Positions 1 to 6,172 of a DNA stretch of 7,208 bases are shown in pieces (the first letter of the stretch is position 1; every line of letters starts with the position of its first letter). The DNA is taken from positions 1-7,208 of the forward strand of contig JAUUZS010000212.1 in assembly GCA_030589835.1 (NCBI GenBank), read 5' to 3'. The notes under the pieces were generated by a model, which saw only the letters and a list, made by a program, of their open reading frames with translations, ran no database searches and had not been told where the DNA came from. The position numbers and the translations under genes were made by a program. The stretch is from Cyclobacteriaceae bacterium (GTDB lineage Bacteria > Bacteroidota > Bacteroidia > Cytophagales > Cyclobacteriaceae).

Positions 1-425
1 ACATAATTATAAAGTATTTTTACGCTGATCAAAGCCGTAATGCTGAAGATAAATAAACTAAAGATTTGCCATTTTTTATTAAAGAATAAAACAGGTCCTA
101 GTGCAGTGGGTATAAATAAAAAGTCGAATCCGCCATATTCTCCGTTGTACAAACTGCCATAAATCTGCATTATTATGGCAAAAACAAAGAATATGTATCG
201 CGTTGTGTAATAATGCTTTTTTACATGCTTCACGAGAAGAATAAAAAAAACGACAATTTCTGCAATGCAGATTATAAAAGAAGAAACTGATCCAAGCATG
301 ATTACAAATGTCGCAATGGGTATCATGCTAAAAATCGTCACGATTAGAATAATATTGAATATCCTGTATATGCGATTGTCTTCAAAGGATAAGGTGGGAT
401 CAGAAAAAAGTAGTTTCGAAAACAT
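1..425 (-). CDS. Partial multi-pass membrane protein (N-terminal part)
   Basis: The minus strand is open from an ATG at 423-425 to the left edge, giving 141 codons plus two bases, so the C-terminal part lies outside the window. A stop codon sits eight codons upstream of this ATG with no other ATG between, which fixes the start. After a short polar N-terminus (about residues 1-20) there are about five hydrophobic segments: roughly 22-43, 46-65, 74-93, 101-115 and 120-139, with a basic loop at 66-76 (KHVKKHYYTTR). The fourth segment contains a Pro/Gly-bearing hydrophobic stretch followed by FFNKKWQ. This resembles the membrane sensor half of Bacteroidota histidine kinases, nucleotide cyclases or LuxR/LytTR-type regulators, but the effector domain is not in view, so that assignment is inference only. 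There is no visible Shine-Dalgarno sequence. The coding call itself is fairly safe because of the consistent transmembrane pattern over 141 codons. Confidence 0.72.
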   Translation of the reverse strand, partial: MFSKLLFSDPTLSFEDNRIYRIFNIILIVTIFSMIPIATFVIMLGSVSSFIICIAEIVVFFILLVKHVKKHYYTTRYIFFVFAIIMQIYGSLYNGEYGGFDFLFIPTALGPVLFFNKKWQIFSLFIFSITALISVKILYNY

Positions 426-687
426 TATAAAAATGATATTTAACGGTTTTTATAAATAAAAAAACAGCTCCAGGAATATTACTTATAAATCATCAGTAAA
501 GGTAGTATTTTGTGTTTTGTTTATCCATAAACCATCCAGTATTTGATTCCCTTGAAAAGCAATCTGTAACCATCAAAATATTGGCATTATATACCAACAT
601 CATTATAGGCATGTTTTTTTGTGGCGTCAGGAGCTTGCTTACAGGAGATATTTTATATCTCTGAATAGTTTGTAAAAAGTCATCACC
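426..687. other. Spacer between parA and the partial membrane gene
   Basis: This 262-bp stretch contains no gene I can support. On the minus strand the parA reading frame stays open for 64 codons after the parA TGA, down to a second stop at 493-495; it includes an internal ATG run and a segment with ordinary-looking residues (NILMVTDCFSRES). It has no recognisable domain and may be chance. The promoter of the partial membrane gene should lie here. A weak match to the Bacteroidota -7 box (TACCTTTA against TAnnTTTG) lies on the minus strand near 497-504, but no convincing -33 partner was found. No intrinsic terminator with a GC-rich stem and T-run is visible after parA. Confidence 0.5.
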
Positions 688-1425
688 TCAAAGAAACGGA
701 AGCAATTCATCTGCTAATTCAACGAAGTCACTGGCTCCTGAACTTTTGCTTTTATAGCTAAAAATATTTTGAGCATTTTCAAAGGCCTCGGCTAATACAA
801 CGGCATTCCTGATCGCATGATTCATTTGATTGCCATTAAGCTTTTCCTTTGAATTTCGCATCGTTTCTCTATGAAGAGTAGACCGCATGTTTACCTGGTT
901 AAATATAACCTTGAATGGAATGGCATTTTCATTTGCAAAGTTTTTTATGTGGTCAATTCCATGTATTGAAAATATTTCAGGTTTGGCAGGAACGAGTATT
1001 AAATTACTGCTGTGAAGTGCATTAATAGTAAGGCGGTTGAATGAAGGAGGGCAATCGATAATAATCAGGTCATATTTAGTTTTTAAAGGAAGCAAAATTT
1101 CGTTCAGAATAAATTCTGAACGAGTTGTATCGTGTAATTGATTTTCTATTTTAATTAAATCAATATTTCCAGGAATTATATCAATATAGCTATTAATGAC
1201 ATAGGGGTTTACTTCAGGATGCCTAAAATGAATTATGTCCTTAAAATATTTTCCAATAGTTTCATCGCAATTTTCAAAACCTAATCCTGAAGACAAATTG
1301 GCTTGCGGATCCAGGTCGATAAGTAGTATTTTGAAATGCCTTGCCAGGGCAAAGCCCAGATTAGCAACAACTGTTGTTTTGCCTACGCCTCCTTTATGGT
1401 TACTTACACTTATTACTCTTGCCAT
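688..1425 (-). CDS. parA: ParA/Soj-family partitioning ATPase (orphan)
   Basis: This is a 245-residue cytoplasmic ATPase of the ParA/Soj/MinD type, which dimerises on ATP and binds DNA nonspecifically to position chromosomes, plasmids or protein cargo. Numbered from the start chosen here, it has the deviant Walker A KGGVGKTT at 11-18 with the signature lysine, the A' motif (LLIDLDPQ, around D37), Walker B (LIIIDCPPS, D124), the IPGN segment near 85, and the usual helical C-terminus ending ELADELLPFL. Its length is normal for short Soj-like proteins without an N-terminal helix-turn-helix. An in-frame ATG nine codons earlier (1450-1452) is possible, but family members normally begin a few residues before the first strand, as MARVISVSNHKGG does, so 1425 is preferred. 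No ParB, parS-like cluster or replication gene is seen nearby, so the cargo is unknown. It may act in chromosome segregation, or be a solo ParA-like positioning protein. Confidence 0.93.
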   Translation of the reverse strand: MARVISVSNHKGGVGKTTVVANLGFALARHFKILLIDLDPQANLSSGLGFENCDETIGKYFKDIIHFRHPEVNPYVINSYIDIIPGNIDLIKIENQLHDTTRSEFILNEILLPLKTKYDLIIIDCPPSFNRLTINALHSSNLILVPAKPEIFSIHGIDHIKNFANENAIPFKVIFNQVNMRSTLHRETMRNSKEKLNGNQMNHAIRNAVVLAEAFENAQNIFSYKSKSSGASDFVELADELLPFL

Positions 1426-2100
1426 TGTCTTTATATTTACTGAAACCACCATGGCTTATACTGCATGATTTTTGCGATAAGTTACATCCTTAGTTTAGTA
1501 GAAAGTACATTATCCTATATGCTTATGTATCAGTCAGGTTCGATATTTATTTTTGCCTTTTTGAATATTTATTTTCTTATGCAATACATTTTTATTTTCT
1601 GAGGAGCGTCTTTAATCGTAAGATATTCCCCCTTAATTCATTTTTTAGTCTTAGTGTAGCATTTTTTTATTAGGTATTAGTGGATTTTGCTTTAAAACTA
1701 TTATGCCTTATGGAATATTTATGAGAATTTAAAACTACCTCTGCCTACTCATAATGAGCAGCAGGATATCTCATTTCAGGTTCAATTAAGGGCATATGGG
1801 TAAAAAGTATTATAAAATCATGTTTAATACGAAAATAGATTAAAATAAAAATGTTGCTAACTCTTATTCAAGCTATAAAAATATTTTCACAAATTGAGTT
1901 GTATGTAAGTGATTTTTTTCATCATCACCAGGGGTGATATATTTTGAGAAGAGGTTGATGGGCAATAAAAAAATGGATTTGAAAAGACAGGTTTAAAAAA
2001 AGGCTTGTTTTTTGTTTTGGAATAAAAAAATATTACTTCACTTTTTCATTGATTAAGTCCCTAACATTTGAAATGACACTTAATTTTCGATTTTTATTGA
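1426..2100. other. Long AT-rich noncoding region upstream of parA
   Basis: About 675 bp lie between the parA start and the BCAT stop codon without a supportable gene. The part next to 1425 must hold the parA promoter; only weak matches to the Bacteroidota -7 consensus are visible (for example TAACTTAT on the minus strand about 50 bases before the parA start), without a clear -33 element. Stop codons are frequent in all frames. The longest minus-strand opening here is about 40 codons, ending in a TAG near 1755; it has no domain I recognise. The region contains the clustered inverted repeat at 1909-1938 listed separately. No tRNA fold, origin-like iterons or terminator with a GC-rich stem and T-run was found. 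Confidence 0.6.
1909..1938. repeat. Overlapping short inverted repeats (GTGAT/ATCAC/GTGAT)
   Basis: ATCACC at 1924-1929 and GGTGAT at 1933-1938 are perfect 6-bp arms around a 3-base loop. A second GTGAT copy at 1909-1913 can pair with the same ATCAC core (1924-1928) across a 10-base loop. The two hairpins are therefore mutually exclusive if transcribed. A T-run lies inside the upstream loop rather than after the hairpin, so this does not look like a standard terminator on either strand. It may be a protein-binding dyad, or chance. Confidence 0.3.
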
Positions 2101-3165
2101 TTAAATATTATACACCCAGTTATGCCGGTCTTCCTTATTGCCGGTTTTTATTTGATCTAATTCCTCAAAGACTTTGCTGGAAAAACTATCTGCTGTGATT
2201 GCCGGCAGCTTATAATCTTTTTCTCCGTCACTTATCAGTTCGATGGATGCAATGGTGGCAGCAGTACCCGTGCCAAATGCCTCTGTAATTTCACCTTTCT
2301 GAAGACTTGTAACGATTTCATCAACGGATATGGTTCTTTCCTCAACTGCCATTCCCCATTCTTTGGCAATAGTGAGCACACTTTTCCTGGTAATTCCTTT
2401 TAGTACCGTATCGCCTGTTTTTGCCGTGATCAGTTTATTGCCTTTAATGAACATTATGTTCATTGTACCGGCTTCTTCTATGTACTGATGCGTGGCACCG
2501 TCCGTCCAAATCAGTTGGTCGTAGCCTTTTTTCTGGGCAAGACTTGCCGGATATAGTGATCCTGCGTAATTGCCTGCAGCTTTGGCGTAGCCAGTGCCTC
2601 CATGAACTGCCCTGCTAAATTCACGTTCTATTTTTACCTTTAAAGGCTTAGAATAGTATGGGCCTACAGGGCAGGTGAATATGATAAATTTGTAATTATC
2701 TGCAGGTTTTATGCCAATATATTCATCCACGGCAAAAATGTATGGACGTATATAAAGCGAGGTATTTGGCAGATTGGGGATCCAATTTTTGTCCAGCTGC
2801 AATAGTTCAGCCATGCCTTTCATGAATATTTCTTCCGGAAGCTCCGGAATACACATGCGTTGTGAGGACTGATTGATGCGCTGGAAATTCATGTCGGGAC
2901 GGAAAACCAGCACCTGTCCCGATTTGTTTTTATAAGCCTTTAGGCCTTCGAATACGGATTGACCATAATGGAGTATTGCTGACCCTGGGGCAAGGCTCAA
3001 CATGTCATATGGTTCAATCCGGAAATCCTGCCATTTCCCCTGATAGTAATCAGCAATAAACATATGATCGGAATATATTTTACCGAAATCAATATGATGG
3101 AAATCTATTTGGCTAAGACGGGATTCGTTGGTCGGCTGAATTTTAATCTTAATCATATCTGTCAT
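2101..3165 (-). CDS. ilvE: Branched-chain amino-acid aminotransferase
   Basis: This 354-residue PLP enzyme of fold type IV catalyses reversible transfer of the amino group between leucine, isoleucine or valine and 2-oxoglutarate, the last step of branched-chain amino-acid synthesis and the first of their breakdown; it is cytoplasmic. The length and the sequence style fit the larger type II (eukaryotic-like) BCAT group. Visible marks are the N-terminal HYGQSVFEGLKAY segment (66-78), the RP.D...R arginine region (89-96), the Schiff-base lysine K195 in GGTGYAKAAGNYA, the ring-nitrogen glutamate E231 in YIEEAGTMN, and the phosphate-binding FGTGTAA loop (297-303). The start at 3165 precedes a second ATG three codons in; either would leave the enzyme intact. 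It lies 63 bp downstream of the adenosyltransferase gene on the same strand and is probably co-transcribed, although the spacer could hold its own promoter. No attenuation leader with a run of Leu/Ile/Val codons is visible. Confidence 0.96.
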   Translation of the reverse strand: MTDMIKIKIQPTNESRLSQIDFHHIDFGKIYSDHMFIADYYQGKWQDFRIEPYDMLSLAPGSAILHYGQSVFEGLKAYKNKSGQVLVFRPDMNFQRINQSSQRMCIPELPEEIFMKGMAELLQLDKNWIPNLPNTSLYIRPYIFAVDEYIGIKPADNYKFIIFTCPVGPYYSKPLKVKIEREFSRAVHGGTGYAKAAGNYAGSLYPASLAQKKGYDQLIWTDGATHQYIEEAGTMNIMFIKGNKLITAKTGDTVLKGITRKSVLTIAKEWGMAVEERTISVDEIVTSLQKGEITEAFGTGTAATIASIELISDGEKDYKLPAITADSFSSKVFEELDQIKTGNKEDRHNWVYNI

Positions 3166-3228
3166 GGATATATTGCTGAAGTAAAAAGGGAAGGTAAAAG
3201 TAAGAAAAAACCACTCAATTTCAATGAA

Positions 3229-3777
3229 TTATCCTCTGGGCTTCCATGGAATTTCTTTTACGTTCAGATCAACACCTTGCTTTCTTGCCAATACAAAAAG
3301 ATAATCTGATAACCTGTTTAAATACTTGATAATGATATCTTCGATAAATTCAGCTTCTGAAAGCTTTATGGTCAGGCGCTCTGCCCTCCTGCAAATGGTT
3401 CTTGCAATATGGGTACTCGATACAAGTTGGTTGCCTCCAGGAATGATAAAATTTTTCATCACCGGCAAGGATTCATTCATTATATCAATGGATTCTTCCA
3501 GCGCTTTGATATCTGATTCTTCCAGATCGGGTTTTATTTTTTTGGCTTTGTCTGTTTCTGCAGCCAACGCTGATCCAATGGTAAATAATCTGGATTGAAT
3601 GGTGTGCATGAATTTCACCCTGATCTCATCGTGATCCAGATCGCCCACCAAGCCAAGGAAGGAGTTTAATTCATCAATCGTTCCATAGGCATTGATACGA
3701 TCATCAGATTTCGATACACGAGTGCCCCCGAGCAACGAGGTTTTGCCTTTGTCACCGGTTCTCGTATATATTTTCAT
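3229..3777 (-). CDS. pduO: PduO-type cob(I)alamin adenosyltransferase
   Basis: This 182-residue cytoplasmic enzyme transfers the adenosyl group of ATP to cob(I)alamin to make adenosylcobalamin, the cofactor of mutases such as methylmalonyl-CoA mutase. The N-terminal ATP-binding signature TRTGDKGKTSLLGG (5-18) is complete, followed by DDRINAYGTIDELNS (25-39), FIIPGG (110-115), ARTICRRAER (125-134) and the YLNRLSDYLF motif (152-161), all diagnostic of the PduO family (COG2096), a trimeric five-helix bundle. The length is typical and the end (IPWKPRG) matches the usual short tail, so it is full-length without fused domains. Its ATG (3775-3777) shares one base with the stop codon of the upstream ABC ATPase gene (TAATG arrangement), which points to translational coupling. 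No cobalamin riboswitch was recognised upstream of the operon. The family assignment is secure; the symbol follows family usage and is not proof of a propanediol pathway. Confidence 0.95.
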   Translation of the reverse strand: MKIYTRTGDKGKTSLLGGTRVSKSDDRINAYGTIDELNSFLGLVGDLDHDEIRVKFMHTIQSRLFTIGSALAAETDKAKKIKPDLEESDIKALEESIDIMNESLPVMKNFIIPGGNQLVSSTHIARTICRRAERLTIKLSEAEFIEDIIIKYLNRLSDYLFVLARKQGVDLNVKEIPWKPRG

Positions 3778-4499
3778 TAAACTGTCTGCCGAATTTTATC
3801 TGAGGTGTAGATGTCTTTATTAATTTTATCTGTTTCTACCAGTCCATCACGCAAGCGAATAATACGATGGGCATAATGTGCAATGTCATCTTCATGTGTC
3901 ACCATGATAATGGTATTGCCATCTTCGTGAAGTTTGTGGAAAAGATCCATAATATCGTAAGACGTTTTGGAATCCAGGTTACCAGTTGGTTCATCGGCAA
4001 GAATGATACTGGGATCGTTGACCAGGGCCCGGGCGATGGCCACCCGTTGCCTTTGACCGCCAGACAATTCATTGGGTTTGTGGTCGGCACGGTCGGCGAG
4101 GTTTACACTTTCTAGTGTGGCAAGAGCCTTTTCATCTCTTTCAGATTTATTATACCCTGCATATATGAGCGGCAGGGCTACATTTTCCAGTGCTGTGGCT
4201 CTTGGCAACAAATTGAAGGTCTGAAACACAAAACCGATTTCTTTGTTTCGTATATCTGCCAGTTCATTTTCGGTCAGATGGCTTACATTGTTATTATTTA
4301 ATATATAGTCACCCGTGGTGGGTGTATCAAGACATCCGATTATATTCATCAGTGTAGATTTGCCAGAGCCTGAAGGCCCCATAAATGCAACATATTCGCC
4401 TTGAGTTATTTGGATTGAAATAGACTGCAGGGCATTAACAGTTTGCGTACCCATTTGATATATTTTTGCAATCTTTGAAGTTTCAATGATATGATTCAT
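3777..4499 (-). CDS. ABC transporter ATP-binding protein, MacB/LolD type
   Basis: This 240-residue nucleotide-binding subunit powers an ABC system of the MacB/LolD/FtsE-like group, whose members work by mechanotransmission at the inner membrane (lipoprotein release, peptide or macrolide efflux, or cell-wall signalling). All motifs are intact: Walker [10 protein letters not shown] (41-49), Q-loop Q93 in [11 protein letters not shown], signature [10 protein letters not shown] (145-154), Walker B IILADEP with E170, D-loop GNLD (173-176), and the switch histidine H202 in MVTHE. The IGCLD.P..G and FQ.FNLLP..TALENV stretches are typical of this subfamily. It appears to be the first gene of the minus-strand cluster, overlapping the adenosyltransferase start by one base. 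No FtsX/MacB-like permease is in the window, so its partner must be encoded elsewhere and its substrate is unknown. There is no Shine-Dalgarno sequence; the ATG at 4497-4499 gives the normal N-terminus. Confidence 0.94.
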   Translation of the reverse strand: MNHIIETSKIAKIYQMGTQTVNALQSISIQITQGEYVAFMGPSGSGKSTLMNIIGCLDTPTTGDYILNNNNVSHLTENELADIRNKEIGFVFQTFNLLPRATALENVALPLIYAGYNKSERDEKALATLESVNLADRADHKPNELSGGQRQRVAIARALVNDPSIILADEPTGNLDSKTSYDIMDLFHKLHEDGNTIIMVTHEDDIAHYAHRIIRLRDGLVETDKINKDIYTSDKIRQTV

Positions 4500-4882
4500 T
4501 CGATTGATCGATTTACGATTTATATTTCACACTAAACGTGTGCAAGCTTATGTAATATTGAATTAAAATCAAATTTTATTATTTGAACGGATAAAATTGC
4601 TGATTTAATGATGTAAAACATGGTATGAAAATATTTATAGCCGAAACAATTCCATGTCAACAATTTTATCCTGGCCTTTTTTATGGCGGATTTCCTTTTT
4701 GCGTAAAACTAAGAATGGAATTTATAGAAATTTTGAGTTTTGATATTAGCACTCTTTTTAAAAGAAAAGCTTTACAATAGAAATAAAATCCATATTACAG
4801 ATAATGTATTAATTTTATTAAATTCAGCAATATATCAGGAGACGCAATACTTGATCTTAAAAAATTAAAGACTACACACTAA
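4500..4882. other. Divergent intergenic region (ABC operon / channel)
   Basis: These 383 bp separate divergently transcribed genes and should hold promoters for both. No strong TTTG / TAnnTTTG pair was found on either strand. Two dyads are visible: CACAC-N5-GTGTG at 4528-4542, and TCAAAT-N6-ATTTGA at 4569-4586. Three CGATT copies sit at 4501, 4509 and 4516 close to the ABC start. A 28-codon minus-strand opening ending at a TAA (4635-4637) reads like a basic protein C-terminus (RKKEIRHKKGQDKIVDMELF), but it has no start and hits a stop upstream at 4722-4724. The plus strand also carries a 29-codon ATG frame at 4654-4743. Neither can be called a gene. Confidence 0.55.
4528..4542. promoter_or_regulatory. 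Operator-like dyad upstream of the ABC operon
   Basis: The perfect inverted repeat CACAC-TAAAC-GTGTG lies 28 bases before the ABC ATPase start codon, where a repressor site or a 5'-leader hairpin would act. The arms are only 5 bp, so chance is a fair alternative. No matching second copy was noticed elsewhere in the window. Confidence 0.3.
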
Positions 4883-5548
4883 ATGCTTAAAGAAAAATCT
4901 AAAGTCTGGCTAATTGACCACCGGCATCCGATATTCCTGGCCGGATTATTGACCTTTTTCATACTTCCTGAAATACTCCAAAAAATATTTTTATGGCACT
5001 TTCCTTTTCCGCTTCTAATTACGGTTTTAATTGTAACGAGTATTTTGATCATTCAGACCTCTCCAAAAAAAAAGATTCTATCTTATGGACTGATAGCTAT
5101 ATTACTTTTATTTTTAATCATCTGGAATAGGTACAAGTTGCACGAGCTGGAATTGACGGCGTTTATTCTTTTATTCATATATTTTTCTTTTATCACCTAC
5201 TTTCTGTTCATAGACCTGATTCGGTCTGAAAAAATAACCAGTTCTGTAATTATTGGCGCATTTGCCGGATATTTTATGATAGGGGTGATGGCATTTTTTG
5301 TTTTTGCTTTTCTCGAAAGTGCCTATCCGGATACATTAAATGTTGACTTAAATAGTGAGGGAGGAATACAGGATACCTTTTATTTTAGTTTCATCACACT
5401 CACCACAATTGGCTATGGAGATTTTGCTCCTACGTCTTCTCTTGGGCAACGGATAGCGATTCTGGAAGGATTGATTGGCCAGTTTTACATCGCGATAGTT
5501 ATGGCTATTATTGTGGGAAAATTTTTATCCCACAAATCAGAAAATTGA
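4883..5548 (+). CDS. Potassium-channel-like membrane protein
   Basis: This 221-residue inner-membrane protein carries the K+ selectivity filter TTIGYGD (174-180), preceded by a pore helix (DTFYFSFITL, 164-173) and followed by the inner helix (about 196-215). Hydrophobic segments lie near 16-36, 40-57, 65-82, 90-112 and 121-145, so four extra spans seem to precede a KcsA-like outer helix, pore and inner helix unit. The fourth span has no regularly spaced arginines, so there is no voltage sensor like that of Kv channels. The protein ends only about six residues after the inner helix, so it has no RCK/TrkA-N or cyclic-nucleotide domain. G199 could serve as the inner-helix hinge. The codon immediately before the ATG is an in-frame TAA, which fixes the start. 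It is monocistronic in view and converges on the beta-barrel gene. Family usage supports ion conduction, but the gating stimulus is unknown. Confidence 0.92.
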   Translation: MLKEKSKVWLIDHRHPIFLAGLLTFFILPEILQKIFLWHFPFPLLITVLIVTSILIIQTSPKKKILSYGLIAILLLFLIIWNRYKLHELELTAFILLFIYFSFITYFLFIDLIRSEKITSSVIIGAFAGYFMIGVMAFFVFAFLESAYPDTLNVDLNSEGGIQDTFYFSFITLTTIGYGDFAPTSSLGQRIAILEGLIGQFYIAIVMAIIVGKFLSHKSEN

Positions 5549-5550
5549 GG

Positions 5551-6033
5551 CTAAAGTTTATAGAGTATTCCTAAAGTGATTACAATTTGCTCAGCGTCGC
5601 CGAACACATATTTTGTTTCTCCAAAACCTGAGAGTTTTCGATCAAAATCATAGTCTAAACCAAACCCCAGGTTGATTCCTACCTCAGAATTGGAAAAGGT
5701 AATGTCATTTGCTTCCTCGGCAATAGAGGCAAAATTTATCCCAAAAAGAGGATAAAAAATCCAGGTCCGGTCGATTTCAAAAAAGTAGTGCCCGTCAACA
5801 TTTAGCGCATTCCATTTTTTGCTAAGCACTCCTTTGTTATTATTGAAAAAGTAATGGAAATGAGGAACAATAGACCACTGTTTGTGAAATTTGACATCTC
5901 CCCGAAAGTTCAAACCGATGGTATTGATTTTGGATCCATATCCTAATCCTCCGCCAATACTTATATCTTGCGAAAAGGTATCAGTAAATGAAAATAAAAA
6001 CAGGATTCCAATAGATAAAATTGATTTCTTCAT
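5551..6033 (-). CDS. Small outer-membrane beta-barrel protein
   Basis: This 160-residue protein has a clear Sec signal peptide (MKKS, hydrophobic core ILSIGILFLFSF, likely cut after FSQ near residue 22). The mature part of about 138 residues alternates polar and hydrophobic residues in short strands with turns, and ends in VITLGILYKL, the amphipathic last-strand style recognised for outer-membrane insertion. The size fits an eight-stranded OmpA/OmpX-like or PF13505-type barrel. Gly-rich segments (IGGGLGYGS at 26-34, VGINLGFGLDYDFD near 118-131) fit strand pairs. No C-terminal peptidoglycan-binding domain is present. Its function cannot be told from sequence. It lies 139 bp downstream of the hydrolase gene and its stop codon is 2 bp from the stop of the convergent channel gene. 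The start codon directly follows a stem-loop listed separately, which may control translation. Confidence 0.87.
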   Translation of the reverse strand: MKKSILSIGILFLFSFTDTFSQDISIGGGLGYGSKINTIGLNFRGDVKFHKQWSIVPHFHYFFNNNKGVLSKKWNALNVDGHYFFEIDRTWIFYPLFGINFASIAEEANDITFSNSEVGINLGFGLDYDFDRKLSGFGETKYVFGDAEQIVITLGILYKL

Positions 6034-6066
6034 GTTGGTTGTAGTCTATGAATTCTACAACACAAC
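6034..6066 (-). promoter_or_regulatory. Stem-loop abutting the start codon of the beta-barrel gene
   Basis: Read on the minus strand, GTTGTGTTGTAG (6066-6055) pairs with CTACAACCAAC (6044-6034) across the 10-base loop AATTCATAGA, giving 11 base pairs with one bulged T; the inner seven pairs are uninterrupted. The 3' arm ends exactly at the base before the ATG at 6033. In the mRNA this would bury the ribosome-landing region, so it is a candidate translational control element. In DNA it could equally be an operator dyad. No Shine-Dalgarno sequence is visible, which is usual in this phylum. Confidence 0.5.
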
Positions 6067-6172
6067 GATGAGGAGCTTGCTTTATGATGGAAACCAAGAC
6101 AAAAGGAGCTTATTTATTTCCATTTTGTCGTACACCTATTGCAATTCAGTGGATATTATAATATGAAAAAAA
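6067..6172. other. Spacer between hydrolase and beta-barrel genes
   Basis: This short spacer probably contains the beta-barrel gene promoter. The nearest match to the Bacteroidota -7 box on the minus strand is TCCTTTTG (one mismatch to TAnnTTTG) about 65 bases before the start, without a properly spaced -33 element. A perfect 12-bp AT palindrome, ATATTATAATAT, lies at 6153-6164 just after the hydrolase stop. No GC-rich terminator is visible. Confidence 0.35.

Noticed and set aside
265..459. A 64-codon plus-strand frame at the left end
   Set aside because: It lies opposite the minus-strand membrane protein frame, which is open for 141 codons with a consistent transmembrane pattern; the plus frame has no recognisable features.
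1528..1550. GGTTCGAT segment resembling a tRNA T-loop
   Set aside because: No matching T-stem, anticodon arm or acceptor stem could be formed around it.
1985..2020. A-run and T-run around AAGCC downstream of BCAT, resembling a terminator
   Set aside because: The stem would be pure A:T with no GC-rich base, so it is not a credible intrinsic terminator.
629..6082. The 12-mer AGGAGCTTGCTT occurs at 629-640 and 6071-6082
   Set aside because: A 12-base match is expected about once by chance in a window this size, and the flanks are not similar.
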